A stretch of 64,000 bases of DNA from Paenibacillus_AM sp052180255 (GCF_052180255.1 NZ_CP197466.1:3224001-3288000); one strand, 5' to 3'. Shown: positions 17,091-26,993, numbered from the stretch's first letter. The notes: a model not told the origin generated them from the letters alone. Program-made: numbers and translations.

Positions 17091-18530
17091 CTAAGATTTA
17101 TCCATCCAGCGTTTCGTAGAAGCTTGTGAAATTTCATCTGATAACTGCAGCTGTGAACAGAGCACATCCCGTAAAAATTCAGGTAATAAATATTGGATAT
17201 TCGTGCCCCTGCTTAGCGATAAATAGCCAACTCCAAACGTAAACATATCAATGGTTCCGATTGTATAAACTTTCTCTAATGAAAAAGATTCGCCTCCAAC
17301 TCGTATGTCCGTTATTCGCTCCATAGGAGGCCTTGTCGAATCGTATTTTACATTTATTCCATCCAGACACAACATGCCAAGCACTTCGCCGCGGAATCCA
17401 AAGCCTCGAATTGGTTTGTGCGTAAATTCAGATAGAAGTGATTGTTCCAAGGCTTCAAGTAAATCATTTCCAGTTAATAAAAGACAACAAGGATTGATCG
17501 GACCCGGGCAAATATCTAGCAGATCTCCTTTTGTAACCACACCTGCTGGAAGCCCCCTTAGAAGCTGCCCCGCATTTACAATCCCAATCTCAGCACCCGT
17601 CCAACGTCTGAGTCCTGCAGCAAGTAAGTTACCAAGTGTTGATTCCTCATACCAATTGATATCCAAAGATTGTGAAAGTTTAGCTGCTTCTCGCTCTAGT
17701 ACACTTCTTGCGTCAATTCCAGCTTGTTCAATAATAGCTGCTATCTCAGCATCATCGTCCAGATCAGCAGTGTCTTGTAAACGCCCAGTAACATGCACAA
17801 TTTTACGAGTCACTTGATCGAATGATACATGAACCTCACCGATATATTCTCCGAACTTTCCTGCTGCACATAAATAAGTTGAACCAATGAGTCTTGGCTC
17901 TTCAATGACATGGTGGGTATGCCCGCCTAGAATGAGATCGATGCCCTCTACCTCTTGTGCTAAACGCTCATCATGACGAATGCCCAGATGAGACATGACA
18001 ACGAGAAGATCTACTTGCGGACGCAAGACTTGAGCCCAATGTGCAGCACTTTCGAATGGATCATCAACCTTCCATCCCAATTCCTCATAGAAAGCCGTAA
18101 AATTAATTGTAAGTCCAACAAGACCAATACGAATACCATTCTTAACAATTATCATATAAGGAACCATCCAAGCTGGAATTTCTCCACTCTTCATTTCCTT
18201 CATATTACTTCCAATGACTGCAAACTCCGCATGCTCTTCATAGCAAGCTTGTAAATCAGCTCTCGTAAAGGTTAGCCCTTCATTATTACCGAGCACGGCC
18301 GCCTCATAATGAGATGCATTCAGCACCTCTATATTTGATCTTCCGGATGTACCCTCCGTCTGTGGGAACATGCGATCCATATGATCCCCAATATCTAGCA
18401 GCAGTAAGCGTTCTGTGCCTATGCGCTCACGCATCTCCCTCACATATTGAGTGATTTTTGGCATTTGTTCGAAGTGACTATGTAGATCGTTTGTATGTAA
18501 AATAACTAGCTTCGAAATGTCTTGTGACAA
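17091..18530 (-). CDS. Metallophosphoesterase/5'-nucleotidase-like protein (YunD-like)
   Basis: The 479-residue protein has an N-terminal calcineurin-like domain with HTNDLHSHFE, LDIGDHMDR, LGNNEG, SHLG and GGHTHH metal motifs, and a C-terminal 5'-nucleotidase domain (about 290-460). It resembles B. subtilis YunD. There is no signal peptide, so it is probably cytoplasmic, unlike classical surface 5'-nucleotidases. The family GNHE motif reads GNNE here, a substitution that could alter metal binding. The TTG start has GGAGGTG seven bases upstream. A YunC-like gene lies 11 kb away at 29498. Confidence 0.82.
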   Translation of the reverse strand: MSQDISKLVILHTNDLHSHFEQMPKITQYVREMRERIGTERLLLLDIGDHMDRMFPQTEGTSGRSNIEVLNASHYEAAVLGNNEGLTFTRADLQACYEEHAEFAVIGSNMKEMKSGEIPAWMVPYMIIVKNGIRIGLVGLTINFTAFYEELGWKVDDPFESAAHWAQVLRPQVDLLVVMSHLGIRHDERLAQEVEGIDLILGGHTHHVIEEPRLIGSTYLCAAGKFGEYIGEVHVSFDQVTRKIVHVTGRLQDTADLDDDAEIAAIIEQAGIDARSVLEREAAKLSQSLDINWYEESTLGNLLAAGLRRWTGAEIGIVNAGQLLRGLPAGVVTKGDLLDICPGPINPCCLLLTGNDLLEALEQSLLSEFTHKPIRGFGFRGEVLGMLCLDGINVKYDSTRPPMERITDIRVGGESFSLEKVYTIGTIDMFTFGVGYLSLSRGTNIQYLLPEFLRDVLCSQLQLSDEISQASTKRWMDKS

Positions 18531-18653
18531 TGCTATTCACCTCCGTAAATCTAGGCTCATTATACCATCTCCATATCAATTATGCTTCTAATTGTGTTAT
18601 GCTCACATTGTTGGAAATATGCAACAATAAATGGTTTGGAGGAGCATACGGAC

Positions 18654-19688
18654 ATGGAAATCCCACCACGTTATTCCCGTCATATTCGTTTTCAACAAAT
18701 AGGTGAAACTGGTCAGCTGAAATTAATGCATGCCCGGGTTGCCATCGTTGGGATGGGGGCACTCGGTACAGTTTTAGCTAATCATATGGTGCGTTCAGGA
18801 GTTGGCTATATCCGATTAATTGATCGAGATTTTGTAGAAGAGAGCAACCTCCAACGTCAAATGCTCTACGATGAGGAAGATGCACGGCAAAACATACCGA
18901 AAGCAATAGCCGCAGCAAATAAACTTAGCAAGATTAATTCCCTTGTTCAGATTGAACCGCATATTGCCGATCTCAATCCTACTAACGCTGAAAACTTATT
19001 AACTGGGGTCGATCTCATCCTAGATGGCACGGACAATTTCACGGCGCGTTTCTTAATCAATGATGTCGCTGTCAAACATCAGATTCCATGGATATATGGC
19101 GGAGCCGTTGCATCACGTGGCGTATCCTTTACAATCATTCCTGATCGAACACCATGTTTAAGATGTCTATTTCATAGTGCACCATCTGTTGGAACAACTG
19201 ATACCTGTGATACAGCTGGGGTTATAGGACCTATCATTCATGTGGTCGCCTCTTTCCAAGCTGCAGAAGCTACGAAGCTGTTGGTAGAAGCAACCGATCA
19301 TCTTCAATCCAAAATGAATCAATGGGATATGTGGGAAAATCATTTTAGCAGTATAGACGTAACGAAAGCAAAGAAAGCGGATTGTCCTGCATGTGGCGAA
19401 AAAAAATTCGAGTATTTGGATGCTATTATGGAAGAAGAGTGGATCCAAACCTTATGTGGCCGTGACTCCGTGCAAATTCATCCGATACATGCTGCTGCCC
19501 TTTCACTTGAGAAGATCGAACAGAAATTAAAGCACTTGGGTACGACTACACGCAATCGATTCCTATTGAAGTTTGCTCCTAATGATCATATAAGAATGAT
19601 GATTTTCCCTGATGGTAGAGTTATGATTCAAGGTACTGACAACATTACACAAGCAAAAAGCTTATATGCCAAGTATTTAGGTATGTGA
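18654..19688 (+). CDS. ThiF/MoeB-family adenylyltransferase (E1-like)
   Basis: The 344-residue protein starts at the ATG with GGAGGAG nine bases upstream; an upstream ATG at 18582 lacks a ribosome site. The Rossmann ATP-binding loop VGMGALGTVLAN, the RQMLYDEED segment, DGTDNF and two CxxC zinc pairs (CLRC and CPAC) identify a ThiF/MoeB E1-like enzyme that adenylates the C-terminus of ThiS or MoaD. No rhodanese domain is fused. Since neither thi nor moa genes are adjacent, thiamine and molybdopterin roles cannot be separated. The last 75 or so residues are less conserved. Confidence 0.88.
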   Translation: MEIPPRYSRHIRFQQIGETGQLKLMHARVAIVGMGALGTVLANHMVRSGVGYIRLIDRDFVEESNLQRQMLYDEEDARQNIPKAIAAANKLSKINSLVQIEPHIADLNPTNAENLLTGVDLILDGTDNFTARFLINDVAVKHQIPWIYGGAVASRGVSFTIIPDRTPCLRCLFHSAPSVGTTDTCDTAGVIGPIIHVVASFQAAEATKLLVEATDHLQSKMNQWDMWENHFSSIDVTKAKKADCPACGEKKFEYLDAIMEEEWIQTLCGRDSVQIHPIHAAALSLEKIEQKLKHLGTTTRNRFLLKFAPNDHIRMMIFPDGRVMIQGTDNITQAKSLYAKYLGM

Positions 19689-19830
19689 GACTTGATTCTA
19701 CTTTCAAAGTTAGCTCATTATTACATCTAATAACTTATAAGAAATACATTGCTAGAAGGAAAAAGAACTGTTATTCTTGAATATGTGATAAAATGTTAAA
19801 ACTATTCAGAAATTACAGAAGGTGAACCGC

Positions 19831-20928
19831 TTGAGGATTCCTGTATTCGATCTACATATCGGAGATCAACTAACTGAAGATATTTATAATTCATTTGGTC
19901 TTCATTTATTATCAGCCAAAACGACAATTAATTCGAATGATATCGCTTACCTTCTAAAGCATAACATTGATATGGTAAGTATTGAACCTCGTGTTAATTA
20001 CTCCGAAGATCAAGATGTTGTATCAGAGATTGCTGACTCTAGCCAAACTGATATATTCATCGACAGCACGTATACCGATCATAGTTCATACTTCACTACT
20101 GCAGCCTTTGAAGAAGCGATTTCTGGAATCAAGGATCTTTTTGAACAGACAAGCCTTCATAACCATCTGGATGCTTCAAGTGCTGATGCCTCCTTCATCC
20201 CCTTAATCACAACGGTTAAAATGGAAAAAGATGTCGTTGCACTCCTTCTTTCCTTAAACAGCGATGATGATTATACCTTCCAACATAGTGTACAAGTGGG
20301 ATTAATCTCTTACTTCATAGCTACTTGGATGGGTAAGACGGAAAGTGAAGCGAAGCATATCAGTAAGGCCGGCTACTTGCACGATATCGGGAAAAGTAAA
20401 ATATCAAAGGATATCTTGATAAAGCCTGGCAAGCTCACAGATGAAGAATATGAGGAAATGAAAAATCATACGGTCTATGGATACGAGCTCATCATAGGTT
20501 CAATGGACGACGAGGAATTAGCTATCGCTGCTTTGGAGCATCATGAACGTATGGACGGCTCAGGGTACCCACACGGTAAGAAATCATCAGAAATTAACCC
20601 GATTAGCAACATTGTCGCTGTGGCTGATATTTATAGCGCAATGATCTCTAATCGTAGTTTCCAGAAGAAAAAAGACTTATTGTATGTACTTAAAGAACTA
20701 TATCGCATGAGTTTTGGACAACTTGACCCTTATGTGGTTCACGTGTTCATCAAGAACATGGTACCAAACTTTATTGGTAAAAAGGTAACATTGGAAACCG
20801 GCGAAATCGGTACGATTATCATGATTAATCAGACGGATTTCTTCAGACCGCTTATTCAAATTAATAACGAGTTCATTGACTTAACGCAGAACCGAGAATT
20901 AGAAATCCAAATGATCCATATGTCTTAA
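19831..20928 (+). CDS. HD-GYP domain protein (second copy)
   Basis: The 365-residue protein parallels the one at 14974-16068 in length and layout, with an N-terminal domain starting MRIPVFDLHIGDQLTEDIYN and an HD-GYP domain with HDIGK near 183 and HHERMDGSGYP near 236. The TTG start is chosen because AGAAGGTG lies about eight bases upstream and the first residues then align with the paralogue; a GTG at 19822 is the alternative. It probably degrades c-di-GMP. It stands alone, ending in a terminator facing the suf operon. Confidence 0.87.
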   Translation: MRIPVFDLHIGDQLTEDIYNSFGLHLLSAKTTINSNDIAYLLKHNIDMVSIEPRVNYSEDQDVVSEIADSSQTDIFIDSTYTDHSSYFTTAAFEEAISGIKDLFEQTSLHNHLDASSADASFIPLITTVKMEKDVVALLLSLNSDDDYTFQHSVQVGLISYFIATWMGKTESEAKHISKAGYLHDIGKSKISKDILIKPGKLTDEEYEEMKNHTVYGYELIIGSMDDEELAIAALEHHERMDGSGYPHGKKSSEINPISNIVAVADIYSAMISNRSFQKKKDLLYVLKELYRMSFGQLDPYVVHVFIKNMVPNFIGKKVTLETGEIGTIIMINQTDFFRPLIQINNEFIDLTQNRELEIQMIHMS

Positions 20929-20932
20929 TAAT

Positions 20933-20968
20933 AAAGCCCTGCTAATTTATATTAGCAGGGCTTTTATT
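20933..20968. terminator. Bidirectional terminator
   Basis: AAAGCCCTGCTAAT pairs perfectly with its complement around TTAT, with T-runs possible on both strands. It lies between the convergent HD-GYP and sufB genes. Confidence 0.92.
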
Positions 20969-20979
20969 TGGAACTAAGC

Positions 20980-22377
20980 TTAACCGATCGAACCTTCCAT
21001 TTCGAACTTGATGAGACGGTTCATCTCAACTGCATATTCCATTGGTAATTCTTTTGTAAATGGCTCAATGAAGCCCATAACGATCATTTGCGTAGCTTCT
21101 GCTTCTGTTAATCCGCGGCTCATCAAGTAGAACAATTGGTCCTCAGATACTTTGGATACAGTTGCTTCGTGCTCAAGTGTAATGTTGTCGTTCATGATTT
21201 CATTGTAAGGAATTGTATCAGATGTGGACTCATTATCTAAGATTAGAGTATCACATTTGATATTGGACTTCGAACCCTCTGAGTTACGTCCAAAGGAAGC
21301 AAGACCACGGTAAGTTACTTTACCACCATGCTTGGAAATCGACTTGGAAACAATAGTTGAAGTTGTGTCCGGAGCTAAGTGGATCATTTTCGCACCAGCG
21401 TCTTGATGCTGATCTTTACCTGCAACCGCAATGGAAAGTACGGAACCTTTAGCGCCGCGACCTTTCAATACAACTGCTGGATATTTCATCGTTAGCTTGG
21501 AACCAATGTTACCATCAACCCATTCCATCGTCGCATTTTCTTCAGCAACCGCACGTTTTGTAACCAAGTTATAAATATTCGGTGCCCAGTTTTGAATCGT
21601 TGTGTAACGAGCACGAGAATTCTTTTTACAAATGATCTCTACAACTGCAGAGTGCAGGGAGTTCGTAGAGTAGACAGGAGCTGTACAACCTTCTACATAG
21701 TGAACGAAGCTATCTTCATCCGTAACGATAAGTGTGCGCTCGAATTGACCCATGTTCTCGGAGTTAATACGGAAGTATGCTTGAAGCGGAACTTCACATT
21801 TCACACCTTTTGGTACATAGATAAAGCTACCGCCAGACCATACAGCAGAGTTAAGTGCTGCAAATTTATTATCTGTTGGTGGAATGACAGTACCAAAGTG
21901 CTTTTTAAAGAGCTCCGGATATTCGCGAAGTGCAGTGTCAGTATCTGTAAAGATAACACCCTGATCTTCTAAATCTTTTTGCATGCTGTGGTATACAACC
22001 TCAGACTCATACTGAGCGGATACACCAGCAAGGAATTTTTGCTCAGCTTCAGGAATACCTAGTTTATCGAAGGTCTCCTTAATTTCCGTCGGCACTTCTT
22101 CCCAAGTCTTACCCTGCTTCTCAGATGGTTTTACGTAATATTGAATGTCATTGAAATCAAGATCATTCAAATCACCGCCCCAGTTCGGCATAGGCATTGC
22201 AAAGAATTGCTCTAGTGATTTAAGACGAAAATCGAGCATCCATTGCGGTTCGCCTTTCATTGCAGAAATTTCAGCAACGATTTCGCGAGTCAATCCCTTA
22301 CCAGACTGAAAAATCGATTTATGCTCATCTCTAAAACCGTACTTATAATCTTCCATTTCAGGCATTGATTTAGCCAT
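20980..22377 (-). CDS. sufB: Fe-S cluster assembly scaffold SufB
   Basis: SufB forms with SufC and SufD the scaffold on which iron-sulfur clusters are built in the cytoplasm. The 465-residue length and the central beta-helix with the SufB/D family C-terminus (ATVSKVSEDQLFYLMSRGLTEAEATQMIVMGFIEPF) are standard. It is the last gene of a sufC-sufD-sufS-sufU-sufB operon, the typical Firmicutes order, and ends at a terminator. Confidence 0.97.
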   Translation of the reverse strand: MAKSMPEMEDYKYGFRDEHKSIFQSGKGLTREIVAEISAMKGEPQWMLDFRLKSLEQFFAMPMPNWGGDLNDLDFNDIQYYVKPSEKQGKTWEEVPTEIKETFDKLGIPEAEQKFLAGVSAQYESEVVYHSMQKDLEDQGVIFTDTDTALREYPELFKKHFGTVIPPTDNKFAALNSAVWSGGSFIYVPKGVKCEVPLQAYFRINSENMGQFERTLIVTDEDSFVHYVEGCTAPVYSTNSLHSAVVEIICKKNSRARYTTIQNWAPNIYNLVTKRAVAEENATMEWVDGNIGSKLTMKYPAVVLKGRGAKGSVLSIAVAGKDQHQDAGAKMIHLAPDTTSTIVSKSISKHGGKVTYRGLASFGRNSEGSKSNIKCDTLILDNESTSDTIPYNEIMNDNITLEHEATVSKVSEDQLFYLMSRGLTEAEATQMIVMGFIEPFTKELPMEYAVEMNRLIKFEMEGSIG

Positions 22378-22428
22378 CGGTTTAACCTCCTATTACGTTA
22401 TTATATTCACCAATGTTCGGCTTGTTTA

Positions 22429-22854
22429 CTACTCTTGTGATCGTTCGATTCCTTTGCGAAGTGCATTCCAAGCAAGTGTTGCACACTTAATACGTGCCGG
22501 GAATTTATTCACACCTGATAAAGCAGCGATATCTTCATACTCAAACTCAATATCCTGACCCTTCATTAAGCCTGAAAAATTATCCGCTAAAGCAATTGCT
22601 TCCTCAAGTGTTTTACCACGCACTGCATCAGTCATCATGGAAGCAGAGGACATCGAAATGGAACATCCTTCTCCATCGAACTTCGCTGCTTTTACAATGC
22701 CATCTTCGATCTGCATTTGTAGAGAAATTTTGTCACCGCATGTCGGGTTGTTTAAATCAATTGTTACTACTTCGCCATTTTCAAAACGACCACGGTTATG
22801 TGGACGCTTGTAATGGTCCATAATCACTTGTCGATATAAATTATCTAAGTCCAT
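22429..22854 (-). CDS. sufU: SufU zinc-dependent sulfurtransferase
   Basis: The 141-residue protein takes persulfide sulfur from SufS and passes it to the scaffold. The ATG at 22854 (MDLDNLYRQVIMDHYKRPHNRG) is preceded by AAGGAG ten bases upstream; a longer frame adds 34 unrelated residues. The Zn-site motifs NPTCGD, DGEGCSIS and RIKCATLAW are present. The gene overlaps the end of sufS by 14 bases, consistent with paired expression. Confidence 0.95.
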   Translation of the reverse strand: MDLDNLYRQVIMDHYKRPHNRGRFENGEVVTIDLNNPTCGDKISLQMQIEDGIVKAAKFDGEGCSISMSSASMMTDAVRGKTLEEAIALADNFSGLMKGQDIEFEYEDIAALSGVNKFPARIKCATLAWNALRKGIERSQE

Positions 22855-24067
22855 GATCGAAGTACTCCTTTGTGTGAAGTAAGGCTGATACGAGTCGATC
22901 AATATCTTCTTCTGTATTGTATAAATAGAAACTTGCACGTGCTGTAGAGGAAACACCCAACCAGCGCATTAACGGCTGACAGCAATGATGCCCTGCACGA
23001 ATTGCAATTCCAAGTGAGTCAACAACAGTAGATAAATCATGCGGATGCACATCATCTAAATTAAAGGTAACTAGACCCGTACGATTTTCTTTTGGACCAT
23101 AAATGGTGATTCCTTCGATCTCAGAAAGACGATTCTGTGCATAAAGCGCAAGTTTACGATCGTGTGCTGCAATGTTATCCATCCCAATTTGCTCAAGGAA
23201 ATCAATTGCTGCACCAAGTCCCACTGCACTTGCAATCATCGGTGTTCCCGCTTCGAAACGACTAGGCGCATCTTTCCAAGTGGAATCTTGAAGATCAACA
23301 AAATCAATCATTTCACCGCCAAATTCGATTGGCTCCATGTTGTTAAGCAGCTTCTTCTTTCCATACAATGCCCCAATTCCAGTAGGTCCACACATTTTGT
23401 GTCCAGAAAACGCATAAAAATCACAATCAAGTTCTTGAACGTCTACTTTCATGTGAGGTGTGCTTTGAGCACCATCTACAACCATTACAGCCCCATGACG
23501 GTGTGCAATCGCTGCAATTTCACGAATTGGATTCGTTAATCCAAGCACGTTAGATACATACGTAACCGATACAACTTTCGTACGATCTGTTACTGTTTTT
23601 TCTACATCATCAAGTGAAATAGAACCATCTTCTTGCAAAGGGATATACTTTAATGTTGCCCCCGTTGCCTTCGCCACTTGTTGCCATGGGATCAGGTTAG
23701 CATGATGCTCCATCGGTGTAATGACGATTTCATCACCCTCACCGCACACACTTCTCGCATACGAACCTGCAACTAAATTCAGTGCTGTAGTCGTACCACG
23801 AGTAAATACGATCTCTTCTTCAGAGGATGCGTTCAGGAACCGTGCTACCTTTGCGCGGGCTCCTTCATATGCTTCCGTTGCACGAGATCCTAATGTGTGC
23901 ACACCACGATGTACATTGGAGTGATCGAATTCTTCATAGTGCTTCATCGCTTCAATCACGGAAATGGGCCTCTGTGAAGAGGCGCCACTGTCCAAATATA
24001 CAAGCGGATGTCCATTTACTTCTTGATGCAGGATGGGGAACAACTTACGGATTTCCGAAGTGTTCAT
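22841..24067 (-). CDS. sufS: Cysteine desulfurase SufS
   Basis: A PLP-dependent group II cysteine desulfurase of 408 residues. The PLP lysine lies in FSGHKMCGPTG and the catalytic cysteine in RAGHHCCQP near residue 360. It produces the persulfide used by SufU. The ATG overlaps the sufD stop by four bases, with GGAGAGG upstream inside sufD. Confidence 0.97.
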   Translation of the reverse strand: MNTSEIRKLFPILHQEVNGHPLVYLDSGASSQRPISVIEAMKHYEEFDHSNVHRGVHTLGSRATEAYEGARAKVARFLNASSEEEIVFTRGTTTALNLVAGSYARSVCGEGDEIVITPMEHHANLIPWQQVAKATGATLKYIPLQEDGSISLDDVEKTVTDRTKVVSVTYVSNVLGLTNPIREIAAIAHRHGAVMVVDGAQSTPHMKVDVQELDCDFYAFSGHKMCGPTGIGALYGKKKLLNNMEPIEFGGEMIDFVDLQDSTWKDAPSRFEAGTPMIASAVGLGAAIDFLEQIGMDNIAAHDRKLALYAQNRLSEIEGITIYGPKENRTGLVTFNLDDVHPHDLSTVVDSLGIAIRAGHHCCQPLMRWLGVSSTARASFYLYNTEEDIDRLVSALLHTKEYFDHGLR

Positions 24068-25359
24068 TGACCCAACTTCCTCTCCACCGTACGTTGTAAT
24101 TCTTCCTCGATCACCGCAATAGGAACTTCAGATACAACCGGCGCAAGGAAGCCGTAAATGATTAAGCGTTGTGCTTCAGCTTTTGTAATACCACGTGACA
24201 TCAGATAGTGAACTTGTTCTGGATTCACTTGACCTACGCTCGCTGCGTGACCCGCTTTTACATCATCTTCATCGATAAGTAGAATTGGGTTCGCGTCGCC
24301 ACGAGCTTTCGGACTAAGCATCAGCACTTTTTCCGTCTGCTGACCATTACATCCTGTTGCCCCTTTTTCAATCTTTGTGATACCGTTGATGATCGCAGTT
24401 GCGCCATCTCGCATAACAGCACGCGTAATCATATCACTATTGGACACTTTACCGAAATGCACGGCACGTGTTGTAATGTTTAATTTTTGCTCATCTGAAC
24501 CTACACAAATGACTTTTGTATCGGAATTTGAGCCATTTCCTTTAAGAATAGCTGTTGTATCGGACATCGAATTACCGCTGTTCATTTCACCAACTACGAA
24601 ATTCACAGTTGCATCATTCTCAACAATAGATCTACGGTAAGTCAAATCTGTCACATGAGCACCTAGTGCATGAATCGATGCCACATTTACAGTAGCACCA
24701 GACTTAACAATAACTTCGACAACACCATTTTGAACCATATTACGGCTGCTGCCGATGGACTCAAAGTTTTCTACATAGGTAACAGAAGAATTTTCTTCCG
24801 CTACAATGAGAACGTGAGGTACGAAGTTTGCTTCACTATCGTCTGTTACGAATAAAGCTTGCAACGGAACTTCAACATTCACGTTACGAGGAACGTATAA
24901 GAATACGCCACCGCTCCATAATGCTGCATGAAGTGCTGTCACTTTATTCTCGTCTTTAGCCACAACGGACATAAAGTGTTTCTTCACGATATCACCATGA
25001 GATTGTAAAGCCGATTCTAGGTCTGTAAAAATAACCCCTTGTGCAGCAAGTTCATCCGCAACTTTATGATAAACAGAAGCGGAGTTACGTTGGATAATTA
25101 CGTTATTACCCGCTGCTAATGCTTGTAGAGACTCTGGCAGCTCTTGAATGGAAGCAAGCGGAGCTGCAGATTTATGAGTACCGTAGGAGGAAACCTCCCA
25201 ACGATCGATTCTTGTTTTTTCTAAAACGGGTAGTTCCAATGTTCCAGCCAACTCTAAAGCTTCAACACGAAGGGTTGTCATCCATTCCGGTTCGCCCTTA
25301 GCTTGAGATAAGTCGATTACGGCTTGGCGGTCGATTGGAAGAATAGTTTGTGCAGTCAT
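24064..25359 (-). CDS. sufD: Fe-S cluster assembly protein SufD
   Basis: SufD is the SufB paralogue in the SufBCD scaffold. The 431-residue protein has the SufB/D C-terminal block (GHAASVGQVNPEQVHYLMSRGI). The ATG at 25359 is chosen because GGAGG lies just upstream; an in-frame TTG at 25374 would put the ribosome site inside the gene. It follows sufC by 16 bases. Confidence 0.96.
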   Translation of the reverse strand: MTAQTILPIDRQAVIDLSQAKGEPEWMTTLRVEALELAGTLELPVLEKTRIDRWEVSSYGTHKSAAPLASIQELPESLQALAAGNNVIIQRNSASVYHKVADELAAQGVIFTDLESALQSHGDIVKKHFMSVVAKDENKVTALHAALWSGGVFLYVPRNVNVEVPLQALFVTDDSEANFVPHVLIVAEENSSVTYVENFESIGSSRNMVQNGVVEVIVKSGATVNVASIHALGAHVTDLTYRRSIVENDATVNFVVGEMNSGNSMSDTTAILKGNGSNSDTKVICVGSDEQKLNITTRAVHFGKVSNSDMITRAVMRDGATAIINGITKIEKGATGCNGQQTEKVLMLSPKARGDANPILLIDEDDVKAGHAASVGQVNPEQVHYLMSRGITKAEAQRLIIYGFLAPVVSEVPIAVIEEELQRTVERKLGQ

Positions 25360-25375
25360 TTTCTTTTCCTCCAAT

Positions 25376-26209
25376 TTAACTGTACTTCGGTGCTGTTGTG
25401 TTCATTGGTACTTTGAACTCTTCTTCTTCTTGTCCAACTGTTTCGTCTTCGATTCCGAGTTCTTCTTTAATCCAATCATAACCATCTTTTTCTAGACGTT
25501 GAGCAAGCTCAGGACCACCGGATTTCACGATGCGACCTTGCATCATGACGTGTACGAAATCTGGTGTGATGTAATCAAGCAAACGTTGGTAATGCGTAAT
25601 GATCAAGAATGCACGATCTTCGCTGCGCATTGCGTTTACACCATTAGCAACAATACGAAGCGCATCGATATCTAGACCTGAGTCAATCTCGTCCAAAATA
25701 ACAACGCTAGGCTCTAGCAATAGCATTTGCAAAATTTCGTTACGTTTCTTCTCACCACCGGAGAAACCTTCATTGAGGTAGCGGTGCATGAATTCGCTAT
25801 TCATCTCAAGATCTTTCATTTTCCCTTCCATTTGACGAATGAATTTGATCAATGAAATTTCGTTACCTTCTTCGCGGCGAGCATTGATAGCAGAACGCAA
25901 GAAATCTGCATTTGTTACGCCTGTGATTTCACTTGGATATTGCATCGCAAGGAAAAGACCTGCACGTGCTCTTTCATCTACAGCCATTTCAAGGACGTCT
26001 TCACCATTTAAAGTAATCGAACCTTCCGTTACTTCATATTTAGGGTGACCCATCAGCGTAGAAGCAAGTGTACTTTTACCTGTTCCGTTCGGGCCCATGA
26101 TCGCATGGATCTCTCCACCCTTAAGTTCTATATTTAAACCTTTAAGAATTTCTTTTCCTTCAATTGTTGCTTTAAGGCCTTCTATCGTTAATGTGGGTGC
26201 TTTTCCCAT
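25376..26209 (-). CDS. sufC: Fe-S cluster assembly ATPase SufC
   Basis: An ABC-type ATPase energising the SufBD scaffold. The 277 residues include Walker A GPNGTGKST, the SufC signature GFSGGEKKRNE and Walker B VVILDEIDSGLD. The C-terminus carries an extra acidic tail (GQEEEEFKVP) beyond the usual length of about 260. It is the first gene of the suf operon and follows a sigma-A promoter overlapped by a Fur-box match. Confidence 0.97.
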   Translation of the reverse strand: MGKAPTLTIEGLKATIEGKEILKGLNIELKGGEIHAIMGPNGTGKSTLASTLMGHPKYEVTEGSITLNGEDVLEMAVDERARAGLFLAMQYPSEITGVTNADFLRSAINARREEGNEISLIKFIRQMEGKMKDLEMNSEFMHRYLNEGFSGGEKKRNEILQMLLLEPSVVILDEIDSGLDIDALRIVANGVNAMRSEDRAFLIITHYQRLLDYITPDFVHVMMQGRIVKSGGPELAQRLEKDGYDWIKEELGIEDETVGQEEEEFKVPMNTTAPKYS

Positions 26210-26242
26210 TGTGTAACCTCCAGCTTTTAAATTAGTGTTATT

Positions 26243-26257
26243 TGATAATCATTATAA
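26243..26257. promoter_or_regulatory. Fur-box match over the suf promoter
   Basis: TGATAATCATTATAA matches the Bacillus Fur consensus (TGATAAT-N-ATTATCA) at all but one of the specified positions. It overlaps the -10 element of the sufC promoter, a classic repression position. A direct TGATTCTCAA repeat (26260-26279) lies next to it and may extend the site. Confidence 0.6.
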
Positions 26258-26279
26258 TTTGATTCTCAATGATTCTCAA
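26251..26279 (-). promoter_or_regulatory. Sigma-A promoter of sufCDSUB
   Basis: On the minus strand TTGAGA and TATAAT are separated by exactly 17 bases, starting transcription about 40 bases before the sufC ATG. Confidence 0.78.
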
Positions 26280-26322
26280 CTATTAAATATTATTATATAT
26301 CCAAGATGAAAAGCAATAAACG

Positions 26323-26904
26323 TTATTTTTCACCTATTTTTGACAAAGCTGCCTCGATTGCTTCTACTTGCCTTGAGAAATCATCATCTGATAAAACAGG
26401 CTCTAATATTGAACCTTCCTCTAGATGGTCGAACTCAATCCACGACTTGCAACCCAGGAAATCAGCGGATACAGATAATTTAAGCGGTACTGCCAACTTG
26501 TACACGCGCAGTAACAATAGATGAAGCGGCTTACTTCGCTTCCATCTTAAACGTTCCTCTGCAAAAGCTTCGGTCCATATATGAAATGGAAGCAGTCGAG
26601 AAAGTAAATCATCGTCCATGATCTCAATATCTTTTTCAACTTTAGCCAAACATGTAATCTGCACTTCTTCTTTCTCTGTCTGCATGCCAGCTAGCGTGTT
26701 GTCTATCCGATCTTGATAAGTAGCTTTGAGTAAATGTTTGCGCTGATGCTCGAAGGTTGGATACAAATAAAACATCTCTGATTTCACTTGGAATTCTCTC
26801 GTTTCCTCTGCAATTCCGCCCTTACGCATCAAACAAATTTGCTCACCCGACTCCAGAGCAGAAATAACTACAGCCCACTCTTTGAGGGCGATTTTTTGGG
26901 ACAT
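26323..26904 (-). CDS. DUF1802 family protein
   Basis: The 193-residue protein shows the DUF1802 pattern: ALKEWAVVISALESGEQ at the start, LMRKGGIAEE, and FYLYPTFEHQ near residue 50. The family is widespread in bacteria without a known function. There is no signal peptide or membrane segment. It is encoded just upstream of, and on the same strand as, the suf operon, which has its own promoter. Confidence 0.83.
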   Translation of the reverse strand: MSQKIALKEWAVVISALESGEQICLMRKGGIAEETREFQVKSEMFYLYPTFEHQRKHLLKATYQDRIDNTLAGMQTEKEEVQITCLAKVEKDIEIMDDDLLSRLLPFHIWTEAFAEERLRWKRSKPLHLLLLRVYKLAVPLKLSVSADFLGCKSWIEFDHLEEGSILEPVLSDDDFSRQVEAIEAALSKIGEK

Positions 26905-26993
26905 CCAACCACCTCCAACGTGATTACTTTCATAGTTTCATACCGCAGATTTATGTATCTCTTATTATACTTGTCTACTCAACTTCATAGCAA

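Noticed and set aside
22855..22956. 34-residue N-terminal extension of SufU
   Set aside because: The extension has no family similarity; AAGGAG and the conserved MDLDNLYRQV start support the shorter form.
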